Source: Melampsora larici-populina 98AG31
Taxonomy: Eukaryota; Basidiomycota; Pucciniomycetes; Pucciniales; Melampsoraceae
Direction: 5' to 3'
Assembly: GCF_000204055.1 (NCBI RefSeq)
Contig: NW_006768765.1
Coordinates: 3,648,173-3,712,172 of the forward strand
DNA length: 64,000 bases
In this document: piece after piece, positions 31,760-44,255 of the stretch
How the letters are laid out: every line of letters begins with the position of its first letter
Numbering within the stretch: the first letter of the stretch is position 1
Notes under the pieces: generated by a model
Databases searched by the model: none
What the model was told of the DNA's origin: nothing
Seen by the model: the letters and a program-made list of their open reading frames with translations, nothing else
Translations under genes and position numbers: made by a program

Positions 31760-32110
31760 GGAGGGAGAGTTTTACACCAACTCATTTACACCGACTCATT
31801 TGGTGCAAAAGAACCCTCCCTGTCTTGATTTTTACACTTGTTTCATTTTTTTGTCGGTGTTAAAAATAACAGTGTAAAAAAGTCAATGTCAAACTCTTGC
31901 AGCCAGTCGCAAAATATCATCTTACACTGCATTTTTTTACACTGAATGATGCTGTGTAAAATAATTCTGCTTAAAATTACATTTGACGTACCCAAACTCC
32001 ATATTTGCACATGAGATCTTCACCCCAAACATTTCTGTGTAAACTTTCCATGTGCAAATTTATCATCCTACCTCCCATAAGTGTAATTCCACACCAAGAT
32101 GTTAACACTG
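31760..32110. repeat. Cluster of TTTACAC/GTGTAAA words
   Basis: At least ten copies of TTTACAC or GTGTAA-type words in both orientations in about 350 bp, far above chance for a 7-mer. No terminal repeats or target duplication were identified. Could be a subterminal array of an unrecognised element or a binding-site cluster. Confidence 0.55.
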
Positions 32111-32250
32111 AGTGAGCATATAAGGTCTTTTTCCTTATTAACAGTCATAGAGAGATTATGAACCAGCTTTACTTCACAAAAGGGAAAGCATTAGGCTTAG
32201 CTCAGGGTGTTCATTGAAACTACACAAAGAAAAGATCATTAACAACAGAT

Positions 32251-32935
32251 ATGACAAAAGACAAAAGCATTGAAAAAATATCATTCCGTCCTCAACTTAT
32301 TTGCCAAATTTTGCTTATCTGCTGCAGCCTTGTGTCCCTCAGCTGTAGACTTGCACTTCTCAGCCGTATCCCTGCGTTTATCTGCTTCATTTCCCATTTG
32401 CTTGGCAAGCTGCTTTGGTGCCTGAAAAGATCTACTAGTCAGTCAGTGATGGCCAGTAATCAATCAGGGAGTTGGACTTACAAGGTTTCACATCTGTGTT
32501 TACCATTGCCTCGTCCTTTACCATCTTGGGTTTTGATAATGCAAGCTTGATCTTTGAAAATATTGCCGCCTCTGAGACCATATTTGTTGGTGTTATTGAG
32601 AACTGCGAGTTGATTGTTTCCACACTCTTCTTCATAATCACAGAGTACTGCTTTGTAAGAACTTTCACCAGGAAAGGTATTGTGTGGATCAACCACTCCA
32701 AGTTAGATGACTTCCGGGGCATAGGGAATTCCTCTTGAGGGTCATCAATAGAGGGAAGGCCTCCAAATTTTACAGTCTTTGAAGACATAGAGAAAGGTAT
32801 GCTGAGGTGTTGGTCAGGGAATTTCTTCATCATTCTTTCAATGGCAATTTTGACCATCTTTCTTTCTTTTTCAAATGAAACCCAAGTGTAACACACCCAA
32901 CTGGTGTGAGATTGGCACCCAGAAATGCTGTCCAC
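32251..32935 (-). pseudogene. Unrecognised minus-strand gene, probably decayed
   Basis: One frame is open from 32935 to 32435; the likelier start is the internal Met before VKIAIERMMKKFPDQH. A possible intron leads to a charged Ala/Lys-rich block (APKQLAKQMGNEADKRRDTA, about 32420-32267), but the frames do not join cleanly. No domain was recognised and there is no similarity to the other proteins here. Confidence 0.3.
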
Positions 32936-33242
32936 CTTGCAGGAGATGAGCCGGGCAACTTAACCCGGTGTTTTTGTGCTTGTCATAGTGCCATAGTCCT
33001 AAGGTCCCTTCAACTGACCGCACAACATGGTAATGAATACCTGCCCAATACCCCTGTGTGACCATCTGGTATCAAGAATCACACATTGAGATACGTGCTG
33101 GGGCCAGAAAGTTTTGTCCATCTTTTGTTCACATTATTGTGAATTTAAGATGGTGGTGTTGTCCAACAAGAAAGATAGGTGCAAAGGCAAAAAGTCTACT
33201 TTGATTCTCACACATTGATCCAAGAGAGTGATGTCTTCATCA

Positions 33243-33527
33243 TCAACTAATGGTTGGGGCTCTGACTATGAAGCTAACAGGTGGCAATTGCTGTTGACTA
33301 GTCCAGGTTGAGATAAGAGACCATTGGTAAACCAATTTGTGTAACAAAGTACCAAGCTCCGCATATGCAAGAGCTCTTTCCCTGAACTTTGAGGGAATTA
33401 TATGTAGACAAGTCAAGGCTCTGTTTGTGGTCCTTACATGGTTGGCGTTGCCGCGACATACAAGGGTCTTCCTGGTGTTGAAGTAAAAGAGTGGCATGAT
33501 TGAAGGAATGGCAACCACCATATTCAT
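33243..33527 (-). pseudogene. Unrecognised open frame near the previous remnant
   Basis: 94 codons including TRKTLVCRGNANHVRTTNRA. It could be another exon of the minus-strand gene at 32251-32935. No domain identified; the frame may be chance. Confidence 0.2.
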
Positions 33528-33734
33528 GAACCCGTCAGCTGAATTGGACTGGTAAGCATCCGGGGTGGCTTGTGAAGTGGTGCATCAACACAATGATTAC
33601 ATTGGATCCTTTGAAATGGGTGTTGTGGTAATCAGAAATGTTTATTGGGTTTTTACATACATTTACACACTTATCTTATTTATTATTATTATCTAATTCA
33701 TTCAATTATTTATTGTAAATGTCTAACAACACCG

Positions 33735-34130
33735 TGTACCTAATAAGATAGTGCTCAAAGCTCAGCACTCTTCTCCAACACGCAGGTATGCAGACCTGGG
33801 AAACTAACCTGAGTTTCAAGGAGGGAAGATAAAACAAGAATTTATAAAGTTGTAAGCCAATGATAAAGCTTAAGTGATCTATGGTAATTCTCTTTCCAAT
33901 AGATGATTTTTTATTTCTAACTAACCTAATAAGATAGTGCTCAAAGCTCAGCACTCTTCTCCAACACGCAGGTATGCAGACCTGGGAAACTAACCTGAAC
34001 ACAATAAAAGAGAGAGAAATATAAACAACACAATTGATAATAAACAAGTTAAATAATAGTAACATACCTGAGTTTTAAGGAGGGAAGATAAAACAAGAAT
34101 TTATAAAGTTGTAAGCCAATGATAAAGCTT
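33735..34130. repeat. Direct duplication of about 90 bp
   Basis: The stretch ACCTAATAAGATAGTGCTCA through GGGAAACTAACCTGA occurs twice (about 33738-33829 and 33922-33999). A following block (GGAGGGAAGATAAAACAAG onward) also occurs twice, in shuffled spacing. It looks like an internal rearrangement in the Copia LTR region next to it. Confidence 0.65.
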
Positions 34131-34289
34131 GACTGATCTATGGGAATCTTTAGTGCGATAACATTAGTATTAGTACAAGTGTAGAAATGATAATGAAAGA
34201 CTTACTCTCTTTCCAATAGATGAGGAAAGAGAGTTTAGGATGAGAGGATAGAGTAACATATATATAACTTGATAACTCAAACAAACACC

Positions 34290-34803
34290 GTTGGGAAAGA
34301 TCAGCGCTAAGATTGGTTGGGGAAAACATCAATAGGACAAAAGGCATTGCACAACATATAACAAAACACTCATAGCCAGATTGAAAGAGTGAGAGAAACC
34401 TTGACACTCCTATACACCTTTCACGCTTGATGACATATTTGAGGCTGGTCTTGATTGTCTTTCAACACACCCCCTCAATCAAGACATCTTAAAGAAACCT
34501 CTTCAAGCCTATACCCTTCATATGCCCCCAAAACGGACCTGGATGCAATGGTTTAGTTAGCAAATCCGCCGTCATATCAGCTGATTTACAATAAGTTAAA
34601 TTTATTTGTTTCTCTTTGACCTGCTCCCATATCCAATGGTGTTGAATATCTATATGCTTGGTTCTCCCGTGGTTTGGCATTGCACAACATATAACAAAAC
34701 ACTCATAGCAAGATTGAAAGAGTGAGAGAAACCTTGACACTCCTATACACCTTTCACACTTGATGACATAGAATTTGACACTGGTCTTGATTGTCTTTCA
34801 ACA
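34290..34803 (-). mobile_element. Copia deletion derivative (LTR, RNase H end, partial LTR)
   Basis: On the minus strand an LTR begins TGTTGAAAGACAATCAAGAC at 34803 and is cut after 128 bp at 34676. It then joins straight to the C-terminal end of Copia RNase H (GRTKHIDIQHHWI ... TADLLTKPLH, stop at 34489), a purine tract (TTGAGGGGGTG) and a second LTR starting at 34467. Nearly the whole internal region is deleted, probably by illegitimate recombination at a short shared word near ATGCC. The outer end of the second LTR was not located. Confidence 0.7.
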
Positions 34804-35349
34804 TTTATTTCAATGTTCAATCTTTTGCAATTATTTTTGGTGACTGCTAAAACCACCCCAGAATTGAAGCCAGTGACCTCCCACTGTTAGGTTCAAAGCA
34901 ATCACCAAATGTCAGGTGTACGCTGTCATAAAACCAGGCGGTCAGCACTTGAGAAAGCCTGAACAGGTCTCATCCAGTCTCATCCCACATTGATTTTCCA
35001 CCTTGACTCAAAAGATTCTCAACTAAAAAGGGCCAACTTGAACTTTTTAACACTTGCCTTGGGCCTATCCTCTCTCATATATGCACAGAGAGGCAGGAAA
35101 CTTGAAAGGTACAAGATTCCAAGCCCTTGTGCCTTCTAAAGGGTCCAACATGCAAAAGTTGTGTCTTTTTATCTTTGTGTTATAGTGTTCTAGTTCAATT
35201 ATCAACCATTTTTACATAATCTTATTTTACTTAAAACAAGGGTATTCAATCTTCTTCATAAGATCATAATCAGCAACAACAAGAATAAATAACAATATAA
35301 AAAAGTCAAAAATACAGGTATTTCAATTTGGAAAATGGTTTTTAGGGTA
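34804..35349. other. Unassigned stretch
   Basis: No gene, repeat or element recognised. Composition is ordinary and AT-rich. Confidence 0.4.
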
Positions 35350-35357
35350 TTAATATT

Positions 35358-36207
35358 GGAGCGCACTATTTGGCGCCCGCTTTCGAAAATCCCCGACGCC
35401 CGCTTTTCTCGGTACTTTCCCGCGCGTTCAAGCCAAATTTGGCCGCAGCCGCAGCAATTATGAGAAACCGGGCATTAGCCTGAAACCGGTTTGCCACATC
35501 TCACCTCTCTCACTCAACATTCCTCCTAACTTGAAGAAGACGTACCAATATCAAATCGGACCACGGTTTGTCAGACTAATGAATCTTTTAAGAAAGTCAC
35601 TCCTACAGATCTTGAACAACCGGTGATGCAACCTTCTCATCTCCAATTCTGAGGATGAAAATCTATTGAACCAAACATTTATCTTTTTCGAACTCCTATT
35701 TTGACTGATTACAGTTGAAGTTGTATCTTATGACCGTCTTATCATTATCATATTCAACCTCATCATATTTTAATTGATCCCAAGTCAAATGATTGTTGTG
35801 AATGTATCTTATTTTTTATTCTGGTTGATCTTGATTAGAATGATTGTTTGAACTTGTATCTTTTTGGCCTTGGTTGTTTCTGAGTACAACAGTCATTCAT
35901 TTTATTTGAACTTTTATGACTGTTAACCACCTCACTCCAGGATTACATTGCAATCGGGGTCTTTGAAAAAGCAAATTAAGACATTGGATTTCAAAAACTA
36001 TCGACAATGAGCTAGAACTATGGGCAAGTATGCTTGTCATAAACCATGGTCTAACTGGGCATGTGTGTACGATTAAAAACCGGTTTGAAACCGGGCTACG
36101 GAAAGAGGTAAAATTTGAAAACCGGGCATTGTGTTTTCAAAACTGGGCATTGTGTTTTCAAAACCGGGCGTCGTGTTTTCAAAACCAGGCGCCAAATAGT
36201 GTGATCC
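35358..36207. mobile_element. 850-bp non-autonomous DNA element with 8-bp target duplication
   Basis: Flanked by TTAATATT on both sides (35350-35357 and 36208-36215). The inverted termini read GGAGCGCACTATTTGGCGCC and GGATCACACTATTTGGCGCC, then continue for about 12 bp more with mismatches. A unit of about 23 bp (CCGGGCATTGTGTTTTCAAAA type) is repeated about three times just inside the right end, with related words inside the left. An 8-bp duplication points to hAT-like or Zisupton-like transposases. No coding region. Confidence 0.85.
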
Positions 36208-36215
36208 TTAATATT

Positions 36216-36600
36216 TAGTTTGAGAGTTCAAAAAGTTTATAATCTAAAAGAGAAAGATCGTATTAGTTAGCAACAACTTTGATCATGAGGATTGATAAGA
36301 GAGGAGTAAAGTCATTGAGGAAACAGGGAAATTTGATGATGGTAAACCAGGGTACTACTACTGTGGATTTGATTCATAGGTAATATTGAAAGGCGACAAA
36401 ATCCATCAAGGTTGCTGAATGCTGATATACCGTGACAAATACTTGAGTTGAGCCTCTATCACTTCTGGTTACCAGACTACCTGAATGCTCACCAAGAAGG
36501 TTTCAGGTCAAAGATAAAAGAACAAAGGGAAAAGAGCCAACATGTATGACTTCAGCAGTTTATCCAGCATTGACATTGATTCAGGTGAAACAGTAATAAT
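36216..36600. other. Unassigned stretch
   Basis: No feature supported. Part of it may belong to the adjoining LTR, whose far end was not found. Confidence 0.35.
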
Positions 36601-37035
36601 TAGTGAAATGAAAACAAGAATAGAAATTGATATAAAGGAAACATAATGAGAATGAATTGATTGATATAGAATTGACCTACTCTTGGCCTCCCGTAAAATG
36701 ACAGATGAGGAAAAGAGATTTACGTGACATGGGGATGTGAATTTTACATAGGCACTGCCAACATATTGACCGGATTGGAAAATCCAAGGTGTTCTTGGAT
36801 CTTAAACCTTGGACAGAATCTTTCCGTGGTTTTGATCCAAGGTAATCTTTGGCGCATAATAATACCTTGGTGTAAGGACCAGGGATGCGTGAGAGATGCA
36901 AGAGCAGCAATGAGGGTGTTGTGGTAGACCTATATGGATTGCTAAGTGAGGAGCAAACTCTGCTCCTCACACTGTGCATAAGGAGACTATAGCAATACAA
37001 GTACAACATAGTTCAGTCCCTATGAGGTCATAACA
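36600..37035 (-). repeat. Probable 3' LTR of the minus-strand chromovirus (inner end approximate)
   Basis: Immediately 3' of the pol remnant on the minus strand lies a purine tract (AAAAGGGGGAG), followed by TGTTATGACC at 37035, a typical LTR start. The LTR end is not defined; 36600 is a guess. Confidence 0.5.
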
Positions 37036-37137
37036 CCACTCCCCCTTTTATGACTCGACCCCCTCTTGTAGGCCAGCATCTTTCCACGGGTCGGCATTAA
37101 AAAACCCATTGGGAAGAAGCCTCACCCTCCCTACTTT

Positions 37138-40116
37138 CTCCGTGACCTAGTGTATCTCAATTCTGCTTGAGGATATTTAAGATTAAATTCATCAAGTAAT
37201 TCTTGTGCGTTCTCTAAGTTGCTTTCTGGTTCCCATGAATCATGCTCTTAACCATAAGTTTTCCAATTAGTTAAATATTCAATTTTCTTTCCTTTCTTTC
37301 TCTTATCCATTTCATTGACTTTGTATTCTTCTTCATCATTGATGATTACTGCTGGCGCCGGTTCTTCATCTTGGCCTTCTATTTTGCTTTTTGTATATTT
37401 TTGTAGTAGATTGACATGAAACACGGGGTGTATCTTATTCATAGACTTGGGTAAGACAAGTTTGTAAACATTCTTTGATACTCGTGACTTGATCACAAAT
37501 GGTCCTAGCCATCTGTGAGAGAACTTAACAGTAGGTATGCTGGTTGACAAATTCATACTAATCAACCACACTTTCTCTCCCTTTCGCCATTCTGGGGCTT
37601 CTTGTGCCTTTGAATCATAATTTCTCTTCATTGTCTCTTGAGTTAAATTCATGGTATCTTTCGGTTCTCTTTGAACCGCTTTAATTTGCTCCATTTGCTG
37701 TTCAACAAGAGGCAGGCATTGTTTGCTTGAAGGGATGTCTGTGAAGTTCAAATTGAAACCATAGTTAGCTTTAAATGGCAAGACTCCAATTGTGGCATGG
37801 TCATTGTTGTTATAGGAGAACTCTGCAAAAGGTAGAAATTCAACCCAATTGTCTTGTTTATAAGTCGTAAAATGCCTGATGAATGATTCCACAGCTTTAT
37901 TTGTGATTTCTGATTGGCCATTGGTCTGCGGGTGGTACACAGTGGATGATTGAGTTGTGATTCCCAATTGTTGGTTGAATTCCTTGGTTACTTCAGAGAT
38001 GAAAATGTTTCCTCTATCGGATGTGATTGACCTTGGTGTTCCGTGCAATCTCCATACCTCCTTGATCATGAGCTTTGGCAGCTTGTTGTTTGTCATGTTC
38101 TTCCTACAGGCTATAAACTGTGCCATTTTTGTTAGTCTATCCACTACCGTGAGGATACTGTCATACCAATTGGATTCTGGTAAGTTGGTTATGAGATTGT
38201 AGCAAATGTCCAACCATGGACCTTCCGGGATTGGCAGGGGTTGTAGGGAACCAAAAGGTTTCTCAGTTCTTGCCTTCACTCTCTGGCACAACTGGCAACC
38301 ATCTACATAATCATTGATGAACGCCTTCATGGAAGGCCAGTGGTAACCCCTTTTAACTAGAGCCAGTGTCCGCATATGTCCTGGGTGGCCGGCTAGTCTG
38401 CTATCGTGCCTAGACTGTAATATTTGGACGTTTAAGTCAGTATCACGCAGTACCACTGCTTTGTTTCTGAAATACAATACACCATCCAGTGATTGGTATC
38501 CCTTCAAATGTTATGAATTTGGTATTTTGTTACACAGCAACAATCCTTGATGTTGGTCAGATTGCTGTCATTCTCAGCATCACTTTTGTCGTTTGGGATC
38601 TGCTGATCTTGACTTTCAAGCCACATGTCAGCGACTTCAAGTTCATCAATAAAGGCATCTACTGGTAGGTTGTTTGGCTTAAGTGACTGGCCAAAAGATA
38701 GCTTAGTACCCTCTTGAGGGATAAAATCAGGTCGTCTTGACAGAGCATCAGGCTTTGTAGATTGTTGTCCAGGTCTAAATTGTATCTCAAAGTTGAAAGT
38801 GCCTAAGGTTTCCGCCCAATGTGCTTGCCTTCGAGTAAGTTCCTTTGTTGTCATCAGAGACTGCAGGCTTTTGTGATCCTTGTACACCACAACATTGAGT
38901 CGATGAGGGTTACCTTCAAGGTATTGCCTCCATTCTTTGAAGGATGCTACAACAGCAAGAAATTCCTTGTTGATGATCTCATGGTTTCTCTCGGCTTGAA
39001 TTGATCACCGTGACAGATAAGTGATTGGGTGTAATTCATTGTCGTCCTCAGAGACTTGTGATAAGACCACTCCCAGAGCATAATCAGAGCAATCACATTG
39101 TAACACAAAAGGTTTGTAAGGGTCAGCTATTTTCAATATTGGTGCCGTGGTGAATGCATTCTTAAGAGTTTCAAATGCTCTATTCCTTTCATCAGTCCAA
39201 TTGAATTTGAGACCCTTCTGGGATAGTTCATGTAGAGGCCTTGCTATTTTTGAGAATTGATCAATGAATCTTTGATAAAAATTTGCAAATCCTAAGAATG
39301 TCTGTGTCTCTGATAAGTTTTTTGGTGTTGGCCAATCTCTTACTGCCTTGACTTTGCTTTCATCCATCTTGATTTGATTTCATGAAATTATTAAACCTAA
39401 ATAAGCTATTTCTCTTTTTGAAAACTTGCATTTTTCAGGTTTTAACCATACATTTTGAGCTTTTAAGATGCCCAATACTTCTTTTACTACAGCTTGATGA
39501 TCTACTCCCGGACCTGTATAAATAAGGATATCATCTTGATAAGCTGCAGCATTGCGTCCAATATTATCTTTCAGAATATCTTGTATAAAATACTGAAAGA
39601 ACCCAGGAGCGCCATTTGGTCCAAATGGCATGGTAAGAGGCTTGAGTTGCCCTGCTTTGCATATGAAGGCCAGCTTTGCCTCTTCACCTTCTCTGACTCT
39701 GAGGTTGTTGTAACCGTTGCGCATATCTAAACTTGTGAACTGGTCTGCATTGAGTAGGCTATCAATGAGTTCCATTGTTAGAGGAAGCGGGCACTTATTC
39801 ATAACCGTAACAGCGTTCAATTTGCGGTAGTCAAAGCAAGGACTGAGGTTCCCGTCTTTTTTCCCGGTAAACAATACTGGCGCCGCCCACAAGGAGGTTG
39901 TACAACATATTGTGCCATTATCTCTTTTGGAGACAGCGGGATTACTCGTCCAGCTTGCAGTGTTGCACCTGGGACCAGATCCACTCAAAAGTTGTACGGC
40001 CGGTGTGGTGGTAACACATCTGAGTTCGACTTTTTGAACATGGCTAAGTAGTTGTGGTATTCTTCGGGTAGTAATTCTGCTGCTCATTTTTGAGGTGCTT
40101 CTTTTGCTTCTTCCGC
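37138..40116 (-). pseudogene. Decayed chromovirus pol (Ty3/Gypsy), 5' truncated
   Basis: On the minus strand from 40116: the LPPHRP region before RT, reverse transcriptase (WAAPVLFTGKKDG, FDYRKLNAVT, AYQDDILIYT), RNase H, HHCC finger, integrase (TSDRGNIF, YHPQTNGQSEITNKA) and a C-terminal chromodomain ending near 37138. Lesions: TGA codons in the region before RT (two), at 39380 and at 39005; frameshifts around 39900 and 38505; and TAA at 37248 within the chromodomain. The first integrase aspartate appears changed to Asn (YNLIT where families have DFIT). Gag and protease are missing because the lone LTR at 40117 lies across the break. Confidence 0.8.
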
Positions 40117-41733
40117 TGTGGTGATCTATTTATGATATCAAGCAAGAAAATTAATCATCTTTACTTTACCAAGTTATTAGAAAACTTCAGTGTGACAAGA
40201 AATTCAAAATCCAGGTTTTCAGATTGATTGAACCTCTTAGAGGCTTATGAATACTTATTAGCTCAATATTATGTCATCTCATTTCAAAATTATTCTCAAG
40301 ATCAACATAGTTTACTTATAAAGTTATTACAAAAAGAGAGAAGAAGAAAAGATAAGAAAAAATCGAAAATATAGGTGTAAAAGTTGGAAAATGGTTTTTA
40401 GCTTATTTATAATTGAGTTATGGGTTTTATAAGGTTAGAATATGAAAGAACAACAGTTTATTATACAGTCACAATTTTAATCTTCAATGTTGATAAGGGA
40501 AAGCAGAAGTTATTAGCAGAAAGGTACGTTTTTGAAGTTGGTAAACAAGGGTTATGCGTGTAGTTTACATATGTAATGGTGGTAGTAGTGGAAATTAAGG
40601 TTGCCAAGAGGATTTTCCGGGATTTTTAAGGTTATAGAAGATGATTTCATATTACATGAGCAAGAAAAAGAGAGTAGCAGCTGTGAAAAGTGAAGAAAAT
40701 GGGTAAATTTCGTGGAAAATGAAGGTTTTTAGCTAATTACAAATGTCAAATGACGTCAGATTAAGTTGATAGATAGATCATCCAACGCAGAAGAGTGGAT
40801 TACATAATGTACATTCTTCAAATCATTAGTAACGGAGGTGTATGTAGAAATTTATAAGGCAAATAAGAAATTGGTGTGAATCTTGAATTTACAGTCACAA
40901 GTCAACATGTAACACCAAAAACCTTAACTTCACAACTCAATATCTTACTCATCACTCATCAGAAGTAGGTCATGTAGGTGTCAGAAATGATCAGTAACAC
41001 GTGGGCTACAAGATGCACTTCAGTAATCAAAAATTGGAGCACATCTGAAAAAATTCGTAATCTCAAAAATTGGGTTTCAGCTAGTTTACAAGGAAAAAAT
41101 CACCTGTATTCATCTTAAGAAGTGCTGTACATCATATTATTGCGTCATTGATCACTTTTGGCTGTGAAAATTACATCATACATTAGTAATAAGATCATTA
41201 CATTGCGTCATTACATGGTTTTTAGGGTTATTTAGGCGGATTTGATTCGTTTTGAGGCTGTTGACTGTTGTAAAAGTTGTTAAATGTGGATATAAGTACT
41301 CCTTGATGATTTTAGGATTTTAGCGCCCTTTTCTGCATCTTATACCTTTGTTGTAGTGTTATAAATCATCATTTATTTACTATATTTGTACTAAGATCAC
41401 TTAAATCTGCCCCTTCAAAGCAAGGAGAAATTTATTTACGTGTGTTAAAGACTACAAGTCAAATTGGGAATAATACTTACAACAGTATTGCTTGTAATAA
41501 ACATAGTGTGTGACTTTTTTGCGCTTAAAAACTGGGAATAATACTACACAACAGTATTGCTTTATTTTCTCTGGTGCCTTATCTATTTCTCTGTTATCAC
41601 AAAGTGGTCAGCAAGTGCCCTTGTGCTGGTTTCTTTGAAGAAGGCAGTCTTTAGGCAACTTCTACTATATTACACGTAGTAGATTATCCCTTCTTAGGTG
41701 TTGTAAAGCTCTTGTTGAGCTTTAAATACTACA
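40117..41733 (+). repeat. Lone LTR of the 10604-21731 family
   Basis: 1617 bp, the same length as the 3' LTR at 20115-21731, with TGTGGTG and CTACA ends and clear alignment throughout at noticeably lower identity. The 4-bp flanks are CCGC and CCGG, so a perfect target duplication is absent. It sits exactly between two unrelated truncated chromoviruses pointing away from each other. Confidence 0.85.
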
Positions 41734-41736
41734 CCG

Positions 41737-43635
41737 GTTGTGTATTTTTCAAAGAAACTTACAGAAGCGGAGAGGCAATGGCAGATCCACAATCAAGAGC
41801 TAGGAGCTATAGTGGCCTGCTTTCACAAATGGAGGGCTTGGCTGATGGGAACTGATGTGCCAGTCACCGTTCTGTCTGACCACGCGAACTTACGTCATTT
41901 TATGACTTCACAGTTGTTTGCACCAAGACAAGCAAGATGGGCATCCTTCTTAGGAGAATTCAATTTTGGAATCTTGCATACTCCAGGGAAAACCAACCCG
42001 GCCAACCCAGCCTCCAGGTGATTAGATTTTGTGGGTGGAAAAGAAGATTCAGCGCGTGTTGTTTTGCTAGGTTCCAGAGAGGTAGCAAACACCACTATTA
42101 ACACAATCTACATCAGAAATCCGGGGAGTTTTGATCCGTCTTCTTACATGCCATTGACCAAGGGACTGATGAGAACGTTCGTTGAAGCTTACAGATCAGA
42201 CAATCTTATCACCGGAGTACATCCATCATTTTTACACTTTTTCAACGGATTATGGTGGTGGAGAGACAGAGTCTATGTTCCTTTGAACCTTAGGAGTACC
42301 GTTTTGGCGCAGTTTCATGTGTCACCAACAGGTGGCCACTGGGGCGCTATGAAGACCCTAGAATCATTGACTTGTTCTTTTGGATGGCCAAATATACGCA
42401 AGGACGTCTTGGAGTTCATAACAGAATGCGCTAGTTGTCAGCAGGCTAAGGTTGATCACAGACCGCCACAAGGCCAGCTCATTCCGTTACCTATTCCTGA
42501 TTGACCTTGGGCCACTATAGGCATTGACTTTATTGTAAAACTTCCGATTTCACAGGGTTTTGATTCTGTTATGGTAGTTGTCAACCACTTTTCCAAAGCA
42601 GCTCATTTCATTCCGGCAAAAGAATCTGGGTCAGCAGACGACTTAGCATGGGCTTTTGTTTAACAGGCTTTTTGCTTTCATGGTCTACCTAATGTGATTG
42701 TCTCTGATTGCGGGACTACGCTTGTCTCAGCCTTTTGGACAAGTGTGCTTCATCTGCTGCGAGTATCTCCTGCCCCTTCTACCGCTTTTCATCCCCAGAC
42801 TGACGGACAAGTGGAAAGAATCAATGCATTAGTAGAAGATTATCTCCGCCACTTCGTCTCCAAAGAGCAAGATGATTGGTCCAAATGGCTCCTGCTAGCA
42901 GAGATTTCTTACAATAATTCTGCCTCCAGTTCAACAAAGATGTCCCCCTTCTTTGTATTGCAAGGATACCACCCAAGTTTCAATTCACTGACAGGTTCTT
43001 CAGGTTGTCCGATAGCAGATAACTTTGTCCGTCACATCCAGGAAATTCAGGATTCTTTGACTACGAACCTTACCCAAGCAAAAGAAGCACAAGCCAGGTT
43101 TTACAACAAGGATCATAGGATACAGACCACATATCATTCTGGTGATCTGGTATGGTTGTCTTGTCGTCATCTGAAGACCAAGCACCCTAACAACAAATTA
43201 GATTCCAGACGCCTTGGCCCATTTTGAGTAATCAAAATGGTGGGGAAAAATGCAGCTGAGTTGGATCTACCTGCTGCTTGGAAGCGTTTGCACCCTGCCT
43301 TTAACGTTTCTCTCTTGATGCCATGCGTAGGGCAGGTTCAACCTTCGGATTCGACATCGGATGGACGATGGAACTCACTATTGATTCACAATGAACCAGA
43401 AATCAAGACCATTTTGAATTATCGCGTGGATTCAACAGGAGTCCATGAGTATCTAATACGACTAAAGGATGGCTCACCGTTGGACAACCATTGGTTACCC
43501 TTGACTCAGCTACCTCTGGAGTTGGATGTTCATTTAGAACACTTTCATTGTCTGTCACCTGCCTTAGGCCGTGGACCTGGAGATCTTGTTTGGATAGCAA
43601 GAGCAAAGCAATGGGTGGATTCAGCACCCCGTTAA
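41737..43635 (+). pseudogene. Decayed chromovirus RNase H-integrase-chromodomain
   Basis: Begins mid RNase H (YFSKKLTEAERQWQIHNQEL), then the HHCC finger (SPTGGHWGAMKTL..CASCQQAK), integrase core (IGIDFIVKLP, VSDCGTTLVS, FHPQTDGQVERINALVED) and a C-terminal chromodomain-like block (EIKTILNYRVDSTGVHEYLI). In-frame stops lie at about 42019 (TGA), 42502 (TGA), 42661 (TAA) and 43225 (TGA); the frame is otherwise continuous. The catalytic D, D and E look retained. All of gag, protease and RT are missing to the left. Confidence 0.82.
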
Positions 43636-43773
43636 GAAGAGGATTTTTTTTTAATTGTGTATTGCCAACCCCTGTGTGCCTAAACAAGCCATTCAAGTTG
43701 TGGGTATGTGAAGGCATACACGCGGTGTTTTTTTTTCCTTCTCTTTGGCTTTGGTATAAGGGGGGTCATAATT

Positions 43774-44255
43774 TGTCATGATTGTACCTATCATCGGAAA
43801 CCGGCTAGTAATGTTTCCGGAAAAACTATTCTGAGATCTGTGCTCAAACAGTTTTGTAAGAACATGATGTTTTTATCATTATACATAAATCCAGGGAACT
43901 GTTAACGATCAGGAACAAGATTGACTAATGGCTATTTTACAAATTACAATTGTTACGACTCATATATATACTTTGTATCCTCGCGAACCTTGTTGCTGTT
44001 TTCTTCATCAGATTAACTATTTATCTTATCCGCTTTCTTGTTTGACGTCTCCGAAATTTGAGACAAGAATCCCGTTCCGAAAGAACTGCTTTGAGCCGCA
44101 CCAAAAAGTCTTCTCCGTTCTGAGAGACTTGTTTTACAAACTACATCCCAGAGCATTACACTGGTGTTGCAGCACACAATTAAGACAGCTCAAAATAAGC
44201 TGGTGCATCTCAAAAAGAGTTGTTGCATTCCAAAATTGGGTATGTACTGTATAGA
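43774..44255 (+). repeat. Probable 3' LTR of the plus-strand chromovirus (outer end approximate)
   Basis: A purine tract (AAGGGGGG) at about 43758-43765 is followed by TGTCATGATTG at 43774, the usual chromovirus LTR start. The outer end is not determined. Confidence 0.5.

Noticed and set aside
36677..37009. 110-codon minus-strand frame
   Set aside because: Lies in the probable chromovirus LTR directly after the purine tract; not a gene.
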